From Rickettsia typhi (GTDB lineage Bacteria; Pseudomonadota; Alphaproteobacteria; Rickettsiales; Deianiraeaceae), in contig CAMDIK010000006.1 of the NCBI GenBank assembly GCA_945898725.1, positions 1 through 64,000 on the forward strand: a DNA stretch of 64,000 nt. Reading direction: 5' to 3'. The notes below the pieces were generated by a model. That model saw only the letters and a list, made by a program, of their open reading frames with translations, made no database searches and was not told the origin of the DNA. The position numbers were made by a program, and so were the translations under genes. Shown piece after piece: positions 61,041 to 64,000 of this stretch (positions are counted from its first letter, which is position 1; every line of letters starts with the position of its first letter).

Positions 61041-62990
61041 TTGTCTTACTTACAATACATTACAATTACTATACAACAGTATATAAATAGATATAAAGCA
61101 TTTTTTATCATAATTGGAATTTTTTTTCTCACAGGCAGCTCAAGCGCAGATAATTTCCGGAAAATGATAGATAATTCCTACAATATTACCAAAAATTGCA
61201 CAGAGCTGAATAAGTGTCAAAATGTAAAAAACCCGGGGGAAATACTTTCGTCACTTATTATAGCATTTAGCAATACCGGTAATGTAAAATATCTGGAACA
61301 CTTGCTAAATCGGCAGGAAATTTCGCTTCTACCCGAGCACGCGCCGCTTTTCAGACATATTGCAAAGGTAATATCAAATAAAAATATTCAACTTTCAGAG
61401 GAGCTGGGCATTAAAATTCTAACAACTTTTAACACAGATCAAGCCCCACATGGCAGTCTTTATATCATTTTAGATCACATGCCTGAAAATATCAAAAATA
61501 GCGATATTATTGCGCAAATTGCACCACGAGTATGGACGTATTACACTTTTTCATCACAGGAAAATGAGGCAATTTTCTTCATAAAATATCAGAAATTTTT
61601 CACAATCACCACCTTTGAAAATAGAATTGATCGCCTGCTTCTGGCAGACCGCACAAATGAGGCAGAAAAAATAATTGACTTGCTAAATAAGGGAAGTGAA
61701 CTTCGCACAATTAACGAGCAAAAGCTGAAAATCACCAAACTTTGCAGGAATGTCAGCAAGGATGCCATTGAGAAGCTGTATTCAATTTCCACAAATAATT
61801 CAGCTGTAAATACGCTTTTATTAAAATGCATGGCAAGGTCAAATTTCCCTCAAAAAGCACTGAAATTTGCGCAAAAAATTGGCAGCGACACCTTTCTTGC
61901 GGACGCGGTTTGGCAATATCAAAATCGCGCGGTAATTGAAGCAATGAATTTAAAAAATTACCAACTAACAAAGGATATATTGCTGGCTTCAACGCCAAAA
62001 ATTCGCCTAGATTACCTGCACCACCAATGGCTTTTGGGCTGGATAGAATTGCAATTTTTAAACAATCCATCCGGGGCAATACCATATTTTCAAAATATAT
62101 TATCAAGCAGTAATTTTGCAATATCAATAGCCAGAGGGAATTATTGGCTTGGGCGCGCGTATGAAAAACTGCAAAAACACGACCAGGCTAATGCATTTTA
62201 CTTAAAAGCAGCAAATTACCCGGCAACTTTCTATGGGCAGGAGGCATTGCTAAAATTGAAAGTTCCAATGGAAGATGCAATATTTGCCCACACAAGCAAT
62301 ATTATTCCGGACGTAAATATCAACAATCCTTGGCTAAATGCGGGAATTATTTTGAAAAAAATGAAGTTTGACGACCTGGGAATGGCGCTAATGCAATCTG
62401 GTATGAACAATCAAGATATTTCGCAAATTCTTGCAATAATTACCAGCACCAGCAGCATTTTTGACAAATATTCAACCGCCCCACTCACAAGGCACGCATG
62501 TAGATTGGGGGTTTTTATACCAAAAATTTCCTACCCAAAAGTCTTACCCCATGCAAATAATTTCATTTCAAGCATCATTCGTCAGGAAAGTGATTCTGCA
62601 ATCAATGTAATTAGCGACAAAGACGCGCTGGGAATTATGCAAATTATTCCCGAGACTGCGAAAATTATCGCAAAAAGCCTACGCATTGCCTATTCCAGGG
62701 AAAAAATGCTAAATAATAAGGAATATAACATAAGAATTGGCACGGAATATATGCAAAAATTACTGCAAAAATTCGATGGAAGTTATATCATGGCGGCCGC
62801 CGCATACAACGCAGGACCCGCGCCAGTTAGGCGATGGATTTCCCAATTTGGCAACCCAAATACAATGCACACCAGGGAAGAAATTATAGACTGGATAGAG
62901 TCTATAACCTACAGCCAAACGCGCAATTATGTTATGCGAGTAACGGAAAATTTCAGAGTATACGAAACAGTTTACGCAAATCGGGAATAA
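61041..62990 (+). CDS. slt: Soluble lytic murein transglycosylase (Slt)
   Basis: 649-aa periplasmic lytic transglycosylase. A hydrophobic leader (FFIIIGIFFLTGSSSA) is followed by an all-helical repeat domain (about residues 50-480) like the Slt70 ring. The C-terminal SLT domain has SSIIRQESDSAINV with catalytic Glu, DALGIMQIIPETAK, and AAAAYNAGPAPVRRWI. It cleaves glycan strands with 1,6-anhydro ends. The start is a TTG at 61041, as no ATG precedes the leader; this is uncertain. Confidence 0.9.
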   Translation: MSYLQYITITIQQYINRYKAFFIIIGIFFLTGSSSADNFRKMIDNSYNITKNCTELNKCQNVKNPGEILSSLIIAFSNTGNVKYLEHLLNRQEISLLPEHAPLFRHIAKVISNKNIQLSEELGIKILTTFNTDQAPHGSLYIILDHMPENIKNSDIIAQIAPRVWTYYTFSSQENEAIFFIKYQKFFTITTFENRIDRLLLADRTNEAEKIIDLLNKGSELRTINEQKLKITKLCRNVSKDAIEKLYSISTNNSAVNTLLLKCMARSNFPQKALKFAQKIGSDTFLADAVWQYQNRAVIEAMNLKNYQLTKDILLASTPKIRLDYLHHQWLLGWIELQFLNNPSGAIPYFQNILSSSNFAISIARGNYWLGRAYEKLQKHDQANAFYLKAANYPATFYGQEALLKLKVPMEDAIFAHTSNIIPDVNINNPWLNAGIILKKMKFDDLGMALMQSGMNNQDISQILAIITSTSSIFDKYSTAPLTRHACRLGVFIPKISYPKVLPHANNFISSIIRQESDSAINVISDKDALGIMQIIPETAKIIAKSLRIAYSREKMLNNKEYNIRIGTEYMQKLLQKFDGSYIMAAAAYNAGPAPVRRWISQFGNPNTMHTREEIIDWIESITYSQTRNYVMRVTENFRVYETVYANRE

Positions 62991-62993
62991 AGT

Positions 62994-63371
62994 TTATTTC
63001 TTATCCTTGGTTAAATTTTTCACACCTTCTGCTTTTAGACGCTCAACCAATGAAATATTCTTCAAAATTGTGCTTTTGTAGACTTTTATACTTACTCCAT
63101 TTGCAACTTCCACAAGGCAAGAATCTTCTTCAACAGATGAAAGTTTGCCAAAAACCCCATTCAAAATAACCACTTCATCTCCAATTTTCGTGCTGTCAAC
63201 AAGAGATTGGTGCTCTTTATATTTCTTGCTTTGCGGGCGAATAATAAAGAAGTAAAATATTGCCATAATTACAATTAATGGCGTCATAGACTGAACTAAA
63301 CTTGGGCTTTGGGCTGCATTTCCTGCAACTTCACTTGCGTTTGCAACAGAAACAAATAAATTTTGAAACAT
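62994..63371 (-). CDS. yajC: Sec translocon accessory protein YajC
   Basis: 125-aa membrane protein with one helix (TPLIVIMAIFYFFIIRP) followed by QSKKYKEHQSLVDSTKIGDEVVILNGVFGKL, the YajC core, ending in a charged tail. It associates with SecDF. It is convergent with slt (3 nt). No secD/secF follows here. Confidence 0.93.
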   Translation of the reverse strand: MFQNLFVSVANASEVAGNAAQSPSLVQSMTPLIVIMAIFYFFIIRPQSKKYKEHQSLVDSTKIGDEVVILNGVFGKLSSVEEDSCLVEVANGVSIKVYKSTILKNISLVERLKAEGVKNLTKDKK

Positions 63372-63498
63372 TATCGTAAATAATCAACAAATATAGGATA
63401 TAACAGCAAAAAATAAAAAAGCAAGTAAATTAATAAAAAATATGTTGATTTTTTCATTCTTTGTCATAACCTGTGAAAAGTTTGAGGAAAATGTTGAG

Positions 63499-64000
63499 AT
63501 GTCTACAACAATTACAACACGTGAAGCACTTCGTGATGCCATGGCAGAAGAAATGCGCGCAGATAACACTGTATTTATTATGGGTGAAGAAGTTGCCCAG
63601 TATCAAGGTGCTTATAAAGTAACTCAGAATTTGCTACAGGAATTCGGGGAAAAACGCGTGATAGACACCCCAATTACCGAACACGGATTTGCAGGAATTG
63701 GCGTTGGAGCCGGGTTTGCAGGATTGCGCCCAATTGTTGAATTTATGACATTTAACTTTGCAATGCAGGCGATAGATCAAATTATCAATTCAGCAGCAAA
63801 AACTTGCTATATGTCTGGCGGACAAGTAACCTGCCCTATAGTTTTTCGCGGTCCAAATGGCGCTGCAGCAAGAGTTGGCGCCCAGCACTCACAGTGCTAT
63901 GCATCTTGGTACGCACACTGCCCTGGGTTAAAAGTTGTTGCACCATATACCGCAAAAGATGCAAAAGCGCTGTTAAAAGCCTCAATTCGAGATAATAACC
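63499..64000 (+). CDS. pdhB: Pyruvate dehydrogenase E1 beta subunit (partial)
   Basis: First 167 codons of PdhB, open at the window end. It begins [20 protein letters not shown] and contains [59 protein letters not shown] and [20 protein letters not shown], all E1-beta hallmarks; thiamine diphosphate-dependent decarboxylation of pyruvate is done with PdhA. A GAGGA Shine-Dalgarno (63484-63488) favours the ATG at 63499; an in-frame ATG at 63442 would add 19 residues. It starts 127 nt from the divergent yajC. Confidence 0.95.
   Translation, partial: MSTTITTREALRDAMAEEMRADNTVFIMGEEVAQYQGAYKVTQNLLQEFGEKRVIDTPITEHGFAGIGVGAGFAGLRPIVEFMTFNFAMQAIDQIINSAAKTCYMSGGQVTCPIVFRGPNGAAARVGAQHSQCYASWYAHCPGLKVVAPYTAKDAKALLKASIRDNN

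Overview
The window is AT-rich, tightly packed DNA from an alphaproteobacterium. Gene content (a stand-alone nuoA, a bifunctional RelA/SpoT, mlaD/mlaE, a bactofilin next to an M23 peptidase, soj/spo0J-type parA-parB, an alphaproteobacterial-type heat-shock promoter before clpB) and low GC best fit a Rickettsiales-like or Holosporales-like lineage. That placement is inference. The genome is less reduced than a typical Rickettsia: it keeps a full-length RelA/SpoT, an aspartokinase-homoserine dehydrogenase, threonine synthase, cysteine synthase and two prepilin-like proteins. Shine-Dalgarno signals are weak, and many genes overlap or abut.

Layout. 0-10.7 kb: chromosomal genes (gltX, a 7Fe-8S-type ferredoxin, rmuC, mraY, a WecA/MraY-type transferase, tatD), two separated prepilin-like genes, two orphan genes, and tRNA-Trp, tRNA-Phe and tRNA-Arg(ACG). 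10.7-25 kb: an accessory island just after tRNA-Arg. It holds two 5'-truncated mobile-element-like remnants, a secreted protein coupled to a phospholipase-D nuclease, an XRE regulator with an inverted-repeat operator, a wrecked SIR2-HerA gene, a single-chain type IIG-like restriction-modification enzyme, a Doc toxin with antitoxin, a Fic protein with a winged-helix tail and an operator-like repeat array, a Shedu (DUF4263) nuclease, an internally deleted tyrosine integrase, and a DUF2971 protein. 25-31 kb: thrC-thrA, a divergent P-loop protein, and cysK. 31-52 kb: envelope, translation and stress genes (RluB-type synthase, bactofilin-M23, ubiE, efp, a split ABC exporter, truA, RelA/SpoT, uracil-DNA glycosylase, PpiD-like, clpB, nuoA, RnpA-like, tRNA-Glu, recJ, HtpX-like, ndk). 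52-64 kb: a fused DNA methyltransferase-nuclease, dut, mlaD/mlaE, parB-parA, a quinone-oxidoreductase-like enzyme, a protein with FKBP-like domains, era, a lytic transglycosylase, yajC, and the 5' part of pdhB, which runs off the window.

The strongest observations are these. (1) The SIR2-HerA defence locus was clearly once functional but now carries many independent lesions: a homopolymer frameshift, a GAGAS to GARAS change, a compensated frameshift pair, loss of the HerA P-loop, and a 10-bp tandem duplication that shifts frame. (2) The island integrase has lost its middle, with a short shared word at the junction. (3) A 9-mer, TATATTAAA, occurs four times as two inverted pairs upstream of the Fic gene. 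(4) Four genes of unknown function sit directly behind near-perfect sigma-70 promoters, which I did not see upstream of most housekeeping genes; they are candidates for highly expressed lineage-specific or secreted proteins. (5) Threonine synthesis is present without a recognisable thrB, next to an unassigned P-loop protein.
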